Positions 17,300 through 27,469 are shown, numbered from the stretch's first letter. The stretch is DNA of 64,000 nt from Kitasatospora sp. NA04385 (GCF_013364235.1 NZ_CP054919.1:6889728-6953727); one strand, 5' to 3'. The notes: generated by a model from the letters alone, not told the origin. Numbers and translations: made by a program.

Positions 17300-17574
17300 G
17301 GAGTGTCCTACCTCGTTCCGTTCGAGTCCCGGGCCGCGGATCGGCACCGGAGTCGCACAAGTGTGCAGCCGGTCGCGGTCCGAGCCAAGGGGTTTCCGCC
17401 GGTCGGGACGCCTCCGTGACAGGACGGCGACCCGGCCCGGACAGGCGGTGCGGACAGGCCCGTCGAATCGGGAACGCGACGGACCGGACGTCGAACGGGG
17501 TGCGCGGGGTAGACGGGAGCCACGGGGGCGGTCAGCTAGGCTCGGAGCACCACGAATTCGAACAGGAGTTTGAT

Positions 17575-17928
17575 ATGCGAGAGACCGTCAGGATACCCAC
17601 CCCGTACAGCTACTCCGCCGCCGTCGCCGCGGGCGAGTACGTCTTCCTCGGCCTGCACCGGGGCTTCGGTCCGACCGTCGCCGCCCAGGCCGAGAGCGCG
17701 CTGGACGGCGTCGCCGAGACGCTCGCCGAACTCGGCACCGGACTGGACGGCCTGGTCAAGGCCCAGGTCTGGCTGCGCCACATCACCGACCTGCCCGCCG
17801 TGGAGGCCGCCTTCGCCGACCGCTTCGCGCCCGGCGCCTACCCGGCCCGGATGACCGCCTCCACCGAGTTCGCCGACCCGGACTGCCTGCTGATGATCGA
17901 GGGCGTCGCCCACCGCGGCCAGGGCTGA
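17575..17928 (+). CDS. RidA-family protein
   Basis: The 117-residue protein has the YjgF/RidA fold. V-A-A-G-E-Y-V-F-L-G is the N-terminal strand, T-L-A-E-L-G-T-G-L-D-G-L-V-K-A-Q-V-W-L the central helix-strand, and P-A-R-M-T-A-S-T-E-F holds the position of the conserved substrate-binding Arg. The family hydrolyses reactive enamines and imines made by PLP enzymes, though divergent members have other roles. ATG 17575 follows an AGGAG ribosome site 7 nt upstream. Confidence 0.8.
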   Translation: MRETVRIPTPYSYSAAVAAGEYVFLGLHRGFGPTVAAQAESALDGVAETLAELGTGLDGLVKAQVWLRHITDLPAVEAAFADRFAPGAYPARMTASTEFADPDCLLMIEGVAHRGQG

Positions 17929-18070
17929 CACCCCGTCCGCCGAGCGGTCCCCGCACCCCGTCGCCCGGTTCGGCACCCCGCCCGTCCCGGCCCCGACCTG
18001 GTGTCAACCCTCCCGGGACCCGGCCTGGCCCGCCCGACCGCGGACCACGTATCGTGGCCGGGATCGAAGC

Positions 18071-20338
18071 GTGGTGCGGGACACCACGGCGTACAGGCAC
18101 GACGTCGCGCGGGCGACGGACGGGGGCGGTGACCGAACGGTGGCTGACGTGGCATCGACGATCGGGGACGGGCCGGAGAGCGACCCGGAGGAGACCCTCA
18201 AGCTCCCCCCGAACGCGTCCGTCCCGGAGCAGACGCCCGAACTCCCGCCCGCCGCCGACCCGTTCGCGACCTCCATCAACCTGGTGGTCCCGGACGCCGC
18301 GCTCAGCTCCACCCGCACCATCCCGCTGCCCACCCCCACCCCGGCGGGTGGCACCCCCCTCCCGCCGCCGCCCGCCGTCCCGCCCGGCGGCACCGGCTGG
18401 ACCGGTACCTTCCCGATCGCCGTCGACCTGCCGCCGCCTCCCGTCCCGGGCCCCGGACCGGAGCGGGCCGCACCCGCGTCCGCACCCGTGCCCGTACCCG
18501 CCCACGGCATCGGCGGCGGCCTGCGCGGACGCATCCTGGTCATCGAGGGCGGCTACGGCGGCGGCCGCCGCTGGGGCCGCGGCGGCAGCGCGCACGCCTC
18601 CGTGCTCTCGGCCGCCCTGGCCGGTGTCGCCCCGCAGGTCCTGCTCTCCGCCGACCAGGTCGACGCCGTCCACCTGCCCGGCGCCAACGACCCGCAGACC
18701 GTCCTGGCCCACCTGCGCGCCGCCGCCCGCCACCCCGGGCCGCTGCTCATCCACCTCGGCGGCCACCTGATCACCGACCGGCGCGGCGAACAGCTCTACC
18801 TCTCGCTGCGCGAGAACAAGAGCTCCGAGAGCCTGCCCTGGTCCGCCATCGCCACCGAACTGCGGCACCGCGGAACCGAGTTGGACACCCTCGTGGTCGG
18901 CGACCTGAGCGCCGACCAGGTGGTCTGGCCCACCCTCGCCGCCACCGCGGGCAAGCAGCTCTCCGACGGCGTCCCGCTCTGGGCCGTCGTCAACCACGAC
19001 CCCGACCAGCTCGGCACCTTCACCCGCGCCCTGATCGAGACGCTGCACCGCGGCCGTCCCGGCGCCGACCAGTTCCTCACCCCCGAACTCGTCCGCCAGC
19101 AGGTCAACTCGGTGCTGCGGGCCGACACCGTGGTGATCACCGCGCACCCCGCCGACCGGCCCTACTTCCGCAACACCGCCCGGCAGATCGGCACCGGCGA
19201 GCCCGCGCCCGCCGTCCGGACCCGCCCCGGGGCCGGCGCCGCGCCCGCCGCCACCGCCGCCGCGCCGGCCGGGGCCGCCCGCCCCGCCGGAACCGAACCC
19301 GTCCGGCCGTCCCGGCTCGCCCCCGGCTGGACGCCGCGCGGCCTGGTCTCGCTGCGCAAGCCGGGCGTCCCGGCGACGCCGCCGCGCCGCAAGATGATCG
19401 TCTCGCTGGTCAAGGGCGAGCCGATGGTCCCCGCGGACACGCTGTCCACCGTCCCGCTCGGCAAGCCGGAACGGGCCCAGGGGCCGACCTCGGAGCGGGC
19501 GCCGGAGCCGGTGGTTGCGGCCTCGGCCTCGGCCCCGGCCCGGGTCGAGCTCGGCAAGGGCGCCACGGTGCCCGACGCCGGGCTCGGGCCCGACGCCGTG
19601 CCCGTGCCCGGGCACGGTGCGACGATCGCCAGGACGGTCGAACTCCCCGCGCCCGCCGACCCGTTGGCCGCGACCGTGCCGCTGGAGAAGCCGACCGCCA
19701 CCCAGTTCGTCGAACGCGCCCCCGAGCCCGAACCGGCCCCCCGGCACGACCCGCTCGCCGCCACCACCCCGCTGTCCGTACCGGCCGCCCCGGCGGCTCC
19801 CGTGGCTCCCGTGGCCCCGGCCGCTGCGGCCGCCCCGGCCGTCCGGCTCGGCAAGGAGACCGACACCCCGCCGCCGGCCGTCGCGGACCCCGGGCAGGCG
19901 CCGCCCGGCGAGTACCTGGAGGCGATCGGCGACATCGTCCGCAACGCCGAGGCCGGCGAGCACGACACCGCCGCCGCGCTCGCCCTCGCCCTGGAGGAGA
20001 AGGCCGTCGACGCGTACGGCTCCCAGGCGTCCGTGGTGCTCCAGGTCCGTCAGGTCCGCGCCCACGTCTGCCGGGTCGGCGGCCTCCCCTCGGTCGCCGC
20101 CGAGCTCTACCGCCAGGTCGCGGCGGCGCTGCTGCGCACCGACGGCCCCGACCACCCCGAGACCCAGCGCGCCGTCACCAACGCCGAGGCCTGCTGGCGC
20201 GCCGTCAAGGACCCGACCGAGGCCATCCGCATCGCCCCCGAGATCATCGAGCTGCGCGCCCACCTCCCCGGCCCCGAGAACCGCAAGCTCCGCGCCGCGG
20301 AACGCTACCTGCGCCAGCTCGCGGAGACCCGCGGCTAG
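18071..20338 (+). CDS. Caspase-like (probably non-catalytic) protein with C-terminal TPR region
   Basis: The 755-residue protein has a Pro/Ala-rich N-terminal tail (about 1-145), a folded core (about 146-375), a second long disordered linker (about 375-610) and a helical TPR-like C-terminus (about 612-755). The core resembles a caspase/CHAT fold: a first strand I-L-V-I-E-G-G-Y, then L-L-I-H-L-G-G-H-L at the catalytic His position. L-V-V-G-D-L-S-A-D follows where D-x-C is expected, then G-T-F-T-R-A-L-I-E-T-L. No Cys is seen at the nucleophile position, so it may be a scaffold or sensor. The starts are uncertain: GTG at 18071 or 18140. No signal peptide. Confidence 0.55.
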   Translation: MVRDTTAYRHDVARATDGGGDRTVADVASTIGDGPESDPEETLKLPPNASVPEQTPELPPAADPFATSINLVVPDAALSSTRTIPLPTPTPAGGTPLPPPPAVPPGGTGWTGTFPIAVDLPPPPVPGPGPERAAPASAPVPVPAHGIGGGLRGRILVIEGGYGGGRRWGRGGSAHASVLSAALAGVAPQVLLSADQVDAVHLPGANDPQTVLAHLRAAARHPGPLLIHLGGHLITDRRGEQLYLSLRENKSSESLPWSAIATELRHRGTELDTLVVGDLSADQVVWPTLAATAGKQLSDGVPLWAVVNHDPDQLGTFTRALIETLHRGRPGADQFLTPELVRQQVNSVLRADTVVITAHPADRPYFRNTARQIGTGEPAPAVRTRPGAGAAPAATAAAPAGAARPAGTEPVRPSRLAPGWTPRGLVSLRKPGVPATPPRRKMIVSLVKGEPMVPADTLSTVPLGKPERAQGPTSERAPEPVVAASASAPARVELGKGATVPDAGLGPDAVPVPGHGATIARTVELPAPADPLAATVPLEKPTATQFVERAPEPEPAPRHDPLAATTPLSVPAAPAAPVAPVAPAAAAAPAVRLGKETDTPPPAVADPGQAPPGEYLEAIGDIVRNAEAGEHDTAAALALALEEKAVDAYGSQASVVLQVRQVRAHVCRVGGLPSVAAELYRQVAAALLRTDGPDHPETQRAVTNAEACWRAVKDPTEAIRIAPEIIELRAHLPGPENRKLRAAERYLRQLAETRG

Positions 20339-20403
20339 GGCGTCCGTCGAAAGAGGAGCAGATCGCTGCCGTGCTTGTCGGTGGCTCCTGGCACCATGCG
20401 CGC

Positions 20404-20892
20404 ATGAGCACGGAGAGCACGGAGAAGAGGACGCTGTCGGCGTTCCTCGCGGCGCAGCGAGCCAGCGTCCTGGCCATTGTCGACGGGCTTGACGCGCAGG
20501 CACTGACCACGTCGGTCCTGCCCTCCGGCTGGACGCCCCTCGGGCTCGTAGAACACCTGGGGCACGCGGAGCGGCACTGGTTCCAGGAGGTCGTCGCCGG
20601 AGCGGCCGAGCCGTTGTCGTGGCCGGATGATCACGCCCCGCTGACAACACCGCGAACGCCGGAGGTGGTTTTCGCCTTCTACCACGACCAGTGCCGCCGT
20701 TCCGACGCCGTGATCGCGCGCACCCCGCTGTCGGCGCCCCCGCAGGGGCGTCATCCCGAACCGCTGGGGGACGAACTCGCCGACCTGCGCGGGATCATCC
20801 TGCATGTCGTCGAAGAGACCGCACGGCACGCCGGCCACCTGGACGTCGTCCGCGAACTCCTCGACGGCCGAACGGGACTCGGCCCCCGCTGA
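20404..20892 (+). CDS. DinB-superfamily protein (DUF664 type)
   Basis: The 162-residue four-helix protein carries the metal-binding His pattern L-V-E-H-L-G-H-A-E-R-H-W (helix 2) and V-E-E-T-A-R-H-A-G-H-L-D (helix 4). Actinomycete members are often thiol (mycothiol)-dependent transferases or detoxification enzymes. ATG 20404 is chosen; the frame opens earlier, at 20371, inside the end of the upstream gene's leader. Confidence 0.85.
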   Translation: MSTESTEKRTLSAFLAAQRASVLAIVDGLDAQALTTSVLPSGWTPLGLVEHLGHAERHWFQEVVAGAAEPLSWPDDHAPLTTPRTPEVVFAFYHDQCRRSDAVIARTPLSAPPQGRHPEPLGDELADLRGIILHVVEETARHAGHLDVVRELLDGRTGLGPR

Positions 20893-20913
20893 GCACCGGC
20901 CCGGGAGCGCGGC

Positions 20914-21672
20914 CTAGCGTGCGCCGCCGTTGACGTACAGGGTCTGGCCGCTGACGTAGGAGGCGTCCTCGCTGGCCAGGAAGGCGACCACGGCGGCGAC
21001 TTCCTCGGGGCGGCCGACGCGGCGGAGGGGGGTGCGGGTGGCGGCTTCGGCCTGGTGTTCCTCGGGGGTGGCGCCGACGCGTTCGGCGGTGGCGGCGGTC
21101 ATCGAGGTGGCGATGTAGCCGGGGGCGACGGCGTTGACGTTGATGCCGTAGGGGCCCAGTTCGATGGCCAGGGTGGCGGTGAGGCCCTGGATTCCGGCCT
21201 TGGCCGCCGCGTAGTTGGCCTGGCCGCGGTTGCCCAGGGCGGAGCGCGAGCTGAGGGAGACGATCTTGCCGTAGCGCTGGGCCACGAAGTACTTCTGCGC
21301 GATGTGAGAGCAGTTGTAGGCGCTGGTCAGGTTGACCGTCAGGACGGCGTCCCAGTCCTGCTTGGGCATCTTGAAGAACAGGTTGTCGCGGGTGATCCCG
21401 GCGTTGTTGACCAGGACGTGCACCCCGCCCAACTCCTCGACCACGGCGGCGAAGAGGCCCTGCACCGCGTCGTAGTCGGCGACGTCGCACCCGTAGGCCC
21501 GGGCCGTGCCGCCCGCCGCGGTGATCTCCTCGACGGTGTCCTTCGCGCGCTCCGCGGTGAGGTCGACCACCGCCACCGTCGCGCCCTCCGCAGCCAACTG
21601 CCGGGCCGTCGCCGCGCCGATGCCCTGCGCGGCCCCGGTCACCACCGCCACCTTGCCGTCGAACCTGCCCAC
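20914..21672 (-). CDS. Short-chain dehydrogenase, 3-oxoacyl-ACP/CoA reductase type (FabG-like)
   Basis: The 252-residue SDR has T-G-A-A-Q-G-I-G (NADP binding), N-N-A-G-I, catalytic Ser in V-S-L-S-S-R-S, and Y-A-A-A-K. I-T-R-D-N-L-F-F-K-M is typical of FabG and acetoacetyl-CoA reductases. The GTG at 21672 is the sensible start. The frame stays open upstream only because the intergenic 10-bp repeats happen to encode Thr-Asp-Val. With the thiolase and acyl-CoA dehydrogenase downstream of the TetR-bound promoter, it probably reduces 3-ketoacyl-CoA or oxidises the hydroxy form in a degradation set. Confidence 0.9.
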   Translation of the reverse strand: MGRFDGKVAVVTGAAQGIGAATARQLAAEGATVAVVDLTAERAKDTVEEITAAGGTARAYGCDVADYDAVQGLFAAVVEELGGVHVLVNNAGITRDNLFFKMPKQDWDAVLTVNLTSAYNCSHIAQKYFVAQRYGKIVSLSSRSALGNRGQANYAAAKAGIQGLTATLAIELGPYGINVNAVAPGYIATSMTAATAERVGATPEEHQAEAATRTPLRRVGRPEEVAAVVAFLASEDASYVSGQTLYVNGGAR

Positions 21673-21689
21673 CGTCGCACTCCGTTCCT

Positions 21690-21805
21690 GGTGGCCCGTC
21701 GGGTCCACCACGTCTGTCACGTCTGTCACGTCTGTCACGTCTGTCTTGCCTGTCATATCGGTCTTGCCTGGCACGTCGGTCAGGTCTGCCGGGTCGGTCA
21801 GGTCC
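21690..21805. repeat. Short intergenic repeats TCACGTCTG / TCAGGTC
   Basis: Four or five copies of the 9-10-bp unit T-CACGTCTG, then degenerate TTGCCTG and GGTCAGGTC variants, fill the gap between the SDR gene and the thiolase stop. No promoter is evident, and the genes probably form one transcript. Confidence 0.6.
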
Positions 21806-21823
21806 GTTGGGGGAGCGGGGAGT

Positions 21824-23011
<1,188 letters not shown>

Positions 23012-23073
23012 TTCGGCGGGCTCCTTGTCGGTGGGGGCGGGAGAGCGGGAGGGCGGGAGGGCGGGAGGGGAGG

Positions 23074-24222
23074 TCAGAAGGCGTTGACGCCGGTCAGGGA
23101 GCGTCCGATGAGCAGCTTGTGGATCTGGCTGGTGCCCTCGTACAGGGTCATCACCCGGGCGTCGCGCAGGTACTTGCCGACCGGGTACTCGTCGATGAAG
23201 CCGTAGCCGCCGAACACCTGGAGCGCGTTGTTGGCGCAGCGCACCGCGGCCTCGGAGGCGTACAGCTTGGCGACGGAGGACTCGGTGGCGAACGGCAGGC
23301 CGCGGTCGATCAGGTCGGCGACCCGCCAGGTCAGCAGCCGGGCCGCGGCCACGTCGACGGCGATGTCGGCGAGCAGCTCCTGCACCAACTGGTGGGCGGC
23401 GATGGGCTTCCCGAACTGCTCGCGCTCCCCGGCGTACTTCACCGCCGCGTCCAGCGCGCCCTGGGCGATGCCCACGCAGCCCGCCGCGACCGACATCCGG
23501 CCCTTGGCCAGGGCGGTCATCGCCACCGTGAAGCCCTTGCCGACCTCGCCGAGCCGGGCGGCGTCCGGCACCCGGACCCGGTCGAAGGACAGCTCGGCGG
23601 TGGCCTGCCCGCGCAGGCCCAACTTGCCGTGCACCAGCCGCCGTTCGAAGCCGGGCGCGTCGGTGGGCACCAGGAAGGCGGTGACGCCGCGGTGCCCGGC
23701 CTCGCCGGTGCGGGCGAAGACCAGGGCGACGTCCGCCCACGTCCCGTTGGTGATGAACATCTTCGCGCCGGAGATCAGCCAGTCGTCGCCGTCGCGCTCG
23801 GCCCGGGTGGTCAGGTTGGCGGCGTCCGAGCCGGTGCCGGGCTCGGTCAGCGCGAAGCAGCCCAGCGCCTCGCCCGAGCAGAGCCGGGGCAGCCACCCGC
23901 GCTTCTGCTCCTCGGTGCCGAACGCGTTGACCGACTTGGCGACCAGCCCCAGTGACACCGACACCACGCCGCGCACCGAGGAGTCGCCGCGTCCCAGCTC
24001 CTCCAGCACCAGGCAGTACGCCAGGTGGTCGCCGCCGCTGCCGCCGTACTGCTCGGGCAGGGTCAGGCCGAGGAAGCCCAGGCCGCCGAGCTTGCGGACG
24101 ACGCCCAGGTCGATGGACTCCGCCCGGTCCCACGCGGCCGCGAACGGCACGATCTCCCGGTCGGTGAAGGAGGCCGCCAGCTCCCGTACGGCGGCCTGCT
24201 CCTCGGTCAGTTCCAGGTCCAC
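23074..24222 (-). CDS. Acyl-CoA dehydrogenase
   Basis: The 382-residue FAD enzyme starts V-D-L-E-L-T-E-E-Q with GTG at 24222. It has C-F-A-L-T-E-P-G-T-G-S-D (FAD/substrate loop), the R-E-Q-F-G-K-P-I helix, and the catalytic glutamate in M-T-L-Y-E-G-T-S-Q-I-H. It is first in the minus-strand unit acyl-CoA dehydrogenase-thiolase-SDR, transcribed away from the TetR gene across a 76-bp gap with a palindrome. The substrate (straight or branched chain) cannot be set from sequence. Confidence 0.9.
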   Translation of the reverse strand: MDLELTEEQAAVRELAASFTDREIVPFAAAWDRAESIDLGVVRKLGGLGFLGLTLPEQYGGSGGDHLAYCLVLEELGRGDSSVRGVVSVSLGLVAKSVNAFGTEEQKRGWLPRLCSGEALGCFALTEPGTGSDAANLTTRAERDGDDWLISGAKMFITNGTWADVALVFARTGEAGHRGVTAFLVPTDAPGFERRLVHGKLGLRGQATAELSFDRVRVPDAARLGEVGKGFTVAMTALAKGRMSVAAGCVGIAQGALDAAVKYAGEREQFGKPIAAHQLVQELLADIAVDVAAARLLTWRVADLIDRGLPFATESSVAKLYASEAAVRCANNALQVFGGYGFIDEYPVGKYLRDARVMTLYEGTSQIHKLLIGRSLTGVNAF

Positions 24223-24275
24223 GCGGCGACACCCCGAACGCTCGACGATCCGTGCGGCACCCGGCGGGCGCCGAT

Positions 24276-24294
24276 AAACTAGCACTGCAAGTTT
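24276..24294. promoter_or_regulatory. Imperfect 19-bp palindrome, probable TetR operator
   Basis: AAACTAGCACTGCAAGTTT reads nearly the same on both strands, with only one mismatched pair besides the centre. It is the only AT-rich spot between the divergent acyl-CoA dehydrogenase and TetR genes, where a promoter and operator are expected. Confidence 0.65.
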
Positions 24295-24298
24295 TACG

Positions 24299-25075
24299 GT
24301 GACTGTAGCCCGCCCGGGCCGGACACGGAAGAGCACCCGCCGAGCCGCCCCCGGCCGCCCGCCGAGCCGCCCGTCGATTTGCCCGCCGAGCCGCCTGCGA
24401 CAATGGCCCGGACCCAGCAGCCCGCGCCCCCAGGAGGCGGAGATCGCCCGACCCCGCACCCCCCTGCTCAGCCGGGACCGCATCATCACGGCCGCCCTCG
24501 CCCTGGTCGATGCCGAGGGCCTGGCCGCGCTCTCCACCCGCCGCCTGGCCGCCGAGCTCTCGGTCAGCGGCCCCTCGCTGTACAACCACTTCGCCACCAA
24601 GGACGACCTGCTCGACGCCGTCGTCGACAGTGTGATGGGCGAGGTCGACCTCACCATGTTCGACGCGCCGGACGACTGGCGCACCGCCCTGCACGCCTGG
24701 GCCCGCTCCTACCGCGCCGCCCTGGCCGCCCACCCCCACCTCGTCCCCGTCCTCGCCCAGGGCCCCGGCCGCCGCCCCCACGCGCTGCGCCTCGCCGACG
24801 CCGTCTTCGGCTGCCTGGTCGAGGCCGGCTGGCCGCGCGGCCAGGCCACCCGGATCGGCGCCCTGATGCGCTACTTCGTCACCGGCTCCGCCCTCGGCTC
24901 CTTCGCCGCCGGCTTCCCCGACGACGCCGCCCTCTACGACACCGCCGACTACCCCCACCTCGGCGACGCCCACCGCCTCGCCGAACACCGCCGCACCATC
25001 GACGAAGGCGCCTTCGCCACCGGCCTCGACGCCCTGCTCGACGGCCTCGAACTGCGCTACCGCCGCCTGCCGTGA
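24299..25075 (+). CDS. TetR-family transcriptional regulator
   Basis: The HTH is clear: I-I-T-A-A-L-A-L-V-D-A-E-G-L, then L-S-T-R-R-L-A-A-E-L-S-V-S-G-P-S-L-Y-N-H-F. The C-terminal region is of the TetR_C actinomycete type. The GTG at 24299 gives 258 residues but adds an odd Arg/Pro-rich 48-residue leader and touches the operator. A perfect AGGAGG at 24432-24437 lies 5 nt before an in-frame ATC at 24443, giving 210 residues in the usual family size, but ATC is a very rare start codon. No ATG, GTG or TTG lies between. It probably represses the divergent beta-oxidation-like genes. Confidence 0.85.
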   Translation: MTVARPGRTRKSTRRAAPGRPPSRPSICPPSRLRQWPGPSSPRPQEAEIARPRTPLLSRDRIITAALALVDAEGLAALSTRRLAAELSVSGPSLYNHFATKDDLLDAVVDSVMGEVDLTMFDAPDDWRTALHAWARSYRAALAAHPHLVPVLAQGPGRRPHALRLADAVFGCLVEAGWPRGQATRIGALMRYFVTGSALGSFAAGFPDDAALYDTADYPHLGDAHRLAEHRRTIDEGAFATGLDALLDGLELRYRRLP

Positions 25076-25190
25076 CCCCGCCGGGGAGCCACCGGGCCGC
25101 CCCGCACGCCCACCCGCGCCGGAACCGGGAGGGGCGCGGATGAACCGGGCGGACGCGGCGGCCGGCGGCGACCTGCGCTGAGGGATCGGC

Positions 25191-27311
25191 TCAGGGCCGC
25201 TGCCGGTTGCTCCCGTGGTCGCGGCAGTCCGGCGAGCACCGGGCCGGCTCCGGCAGCGTCCAGTCGAACGGCCAGCAGTCCGCCGCCTGCTGCGAGTCCG
25301 CAGCCAGCTCCGGCCACCCGGCCGGGCGGCGCAGCAGGCAGCGGTGGCGCAGTAGCTCCTCGGCCTCCGCCAGGCTCAGCGGGGGGAAGCCGTCGATCGC
25401 GTGGTGGTCCGACAGCCGCTCGGGGGTGCGCACCACGTTCAGCCGGTCGCCGTCCGCCGTCCGGAAGTCCATCCGGTGGCTGGTGCTCCACTGCGAGTTG
25501 GAACCCCAGTCGTGCGACAGGTCGACCGGCCGACGCCCGCGCCGCCGGTGCGCCCAGTACATCGGCGAGGCGTCCGCCCAGCCCGGCTCGGCCACCCGGG
25601 CGCCCGCCCGGACCCGCACCCCGGCGCGGGTGAACAGCAGCTCGCCGAAGGTGAACCCCGGCCAGAGCACGTCCAGCAGCTCGACCGGCGCGTCCGGGTC
25701 CTCGGCGGGCACCAGCTCGGCGATCTCATGCAGGAACGGGTCGAAGCCGTCCGCCGCACCGACCTCGGTCATGCCGAGCCGGGCGAAGAACGCCGTGCGC
25801 TCCTCCCGGCCGACGCCCAGCCGCACCCCGTCCCGGACGGGTCCGGCACCGAACGGCGGCTGGAACTCCAGGGCGAGCACGTCCGCGACCCGGCTCAGCG
25901 CGTAGAGCTCGCACTCCAGCAGGTCCTGCTCCTCCGCCGACTGTGCGGTGAAGGCGTCGTACGAGGTTGCCGCCGCCAGCCGGTGCGGGTATCCGGGCAG
26001 TGCCCGCCGCGCCCAGGACTCCAGCAGCGCCGCCGTCGTGCCCGCCCCGCCCATCCACATCAGCGCCTGGTACAGCTCGCGGCCCGCGCCCAGCGGTTCG
26101 GACCCGCAGGTCGAGAACAGCGCCGCGTCCAGCGCCCGCCGCACCTCCTCGGCCGGGTCGCCCGCGTGGTACGGGTGCTCGCTCGGCTCGATGCCGTCCA
26201 GGAACTCCTGGTAGCGCAGCGCGAAGTGGACGTGCACCAGCGGTGCGGCCAGCTCCAGCGCCCGTTCCGGGGCGCAGTCCGGCACCAGCCCGCGCCAGGC
26301 GTCGACCCAGCGCGAGCGGACGTCCGCCCAGCGTTCGGGGGAGAGGAACGGCTCCGGGCGCAGCCCGTCCAGCGCCGGGTGGCCCCAGGCCGCGTCCGAG
26401 AAGTCCAGCACGGTCGGCCGCTCGCCGTCGTAGCGCCAGTTGCCCGGGTGGAAGTCGCCGTGCACCAGCGTCAACGGCAGCCCGCAGTCGACGAGTTCGG
26501 CCGCGATCGCGGGCAGCTGCCCGGCCAGCAGCCGGGCCTGCGCGTACTGCGGCTCCGACAGCTCCGGGCGCAGCCGCTCCACCAGCGCCGGGAAACGCTC
26601 CGCCAGCGCGGTCGGCGAGCAGTCCGCCAGCCCGGCGGGCCCGTCCGCCGCGACCGCCGCCTGGACGGCCGCCCACCGGTCGACGACCGCCAGCATGCCG
26701 TCCTCCGGCACGCCCCAGCAGTCCGTGCCCGGCACGTCCGCCAGCAGCGCCCGCCGCCCGTCCGCCGCCAGCACCCGCGGCACCAGCCCCGGATCGGCCC
26801 TCCCCGCCCGGGCGATCACCGCCGCCTCCGGCACCGCGAACGGCGGCGTGCTCTTCAGCCAGACCGGGCCGTCGGCGGTCGGGAAGCGCGACAGCGCCGA
26901 CAGGTTCCAGCTGCGCACCTGTTCCACCGGGCCGTTCCTGGCCCGGCCCAGCGCTGCCAACTCGCCGTCCGCCCAGTACCATTCGGCGGCCAGGCCGTCC
27001 GCCGACGCCCACGGCAGCCGCAGCGGGTGGCCCTGGTCGAGCCGCTCCCCGGCGGGGATCAGCAGCCCGGTCGGACGCCCGGACGCCACCGCCAGGTACA
27101 CCGCCGCGCCGCCCCGGCCGCCCGCGCCGCCCGCCACCGACAGCAGCCGCAGCACCGCGAGCGGCACCCCCGCCGCCCGCGAGGCGGCCTCCGCCACCTC
27201 GCCGACCTGCGCCCAGTACGGCGATTCCGTCGCGAACGGGCCCACCGCCCCCACGCGTTCGCCCTGCCACTCGATCACGACGGTCGCCGTCCGCTGCTCG
27301 TTCGTCTGCAC
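25191..27311 (-). CDS. APH-fold kinase fused to a large uncharacterised C-terminal domain
   Basis: The 706-residue protein starts at GTG 27311. Its N-terminal half (to about 390) is an aminoglycoside-phosphotransferase/choline-kinase-like domain with L-V-H-G-D-F-H-P-G-N-W (catalytic Asp and Asn, about residue 285) and V-L-D-F-S-D-A-A-W-G-H-P (metal-binding DFS, a DFG variant). The C-terminal 300 residues have no family I recognise: helical at first, then R-V-R-A-G-A-R-V and a W-G-S-N-S-Q-W-S-T-S-H-R-M-D-F-R segment ending in a Cys-rich tail. Twin repeats lie upstream. Translation continues without a break, so it is one gene. Confidence 0.65.
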   Translation of the reverse strand: MQTNEQRTATVVIEWQGERVGAVGPFATESPYWAQVGEVAEAASRAAGVPLAVLRLLSVAGGAGGRGGAAVYLAVASGRPTGLLIPAGERLDQGHPLRLPWASADGLAAEWYWADGELAALGRARNGPVEQVRSWNLSALSRFPTADGPVWLKSTPPFAVPEAAVIARAGRADPGLVPRVLAADGRRALLADVPGTDCWGVPEDGMLAVVDRWAAVQAAVAADGPAGLADCSPTALAERFPALVERLRPELSEPQYAQARLLAGQLPAIAAELVDCGLPLTLVHGDFHPGNWRYDGERPTVLDFSDAAWGHPALDGLRPEPFLSPERWADVRSRWVDAWRGLVPDCAPERALELAAPLVHVHFALRYQEFLDGIEPSEHPYHAGDPAEEVRRALDAALFSTCGSEPLGAGRELYQALMWMGGAGTTAALLESWARRALPGYPHRLAAATSYDAFTAQSAEEQDLLECELYALSRVADVLALEFQPPFGAGPVRDGVRLGVGREERTAFFARLGMTEVGAADGFDPFLHEIAELVPAEDPDAPVELLDVLWPGFTFGELLFTRAGVRVRAGARVAEPGWADASPMYWAHRRRGRRPVDLSHDWGSNSQWSTSHRMDFRTADGDRLNVVRTPERLSDHHAIDGFPPLSLAEAEELLRHRCLLRRPAGWPELAADSQQAADCWPFDWTLPEPARCSPDCRDHGSNRQRP

Positions 27312-27340
27312 CCGGGCATTCTCCGGACGGGAAGGGGGTC

Positions 27341-27381
27341 GAGCCAGCGAATAACCGGGGGCCGAGCCGGCGAATAACCGG
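27341..27381 (-). promoter_or_regulatory. Direct repeats upstream of the APH-fusion gene
   Basis: Two 18-bp copies, GAGCCAGCGAATAACCGG (27341-27358) and GAGCCGGCGAATAACCGG (27364-27381), lie 23 bp apart, 30-70 bp before the GTG start. They are likely protein-binding or promoter elements, because they are the only locally AT-containing sequence here. Confidence 0.45.
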
Positions 27382-27469
27382 CGGAGGGGAACGGGCCGGG
27401 GCCCGGTGAGCGGCGAGGCCCAGGCTGCGAGAGGTTCACTGCCGCTGCGCGCATCGGCTGTCGGCGCTC

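Noticed and set aside
21673..21774. N-terminal extension of the SDR with repeated Thr-Asp-Val
   Set aside because: It is translated intergenic repeat; the GTG at 21672 gives a normal SDR N-terminus.
23012..24988. A thiolase fused to an upstream domain in one long open frame
   Set aside because: The frame upstream of the GTG at 23011 is antisense and out of frame with the acyl-CoA dehydrogenase; thiolase length is normal from the GTG.
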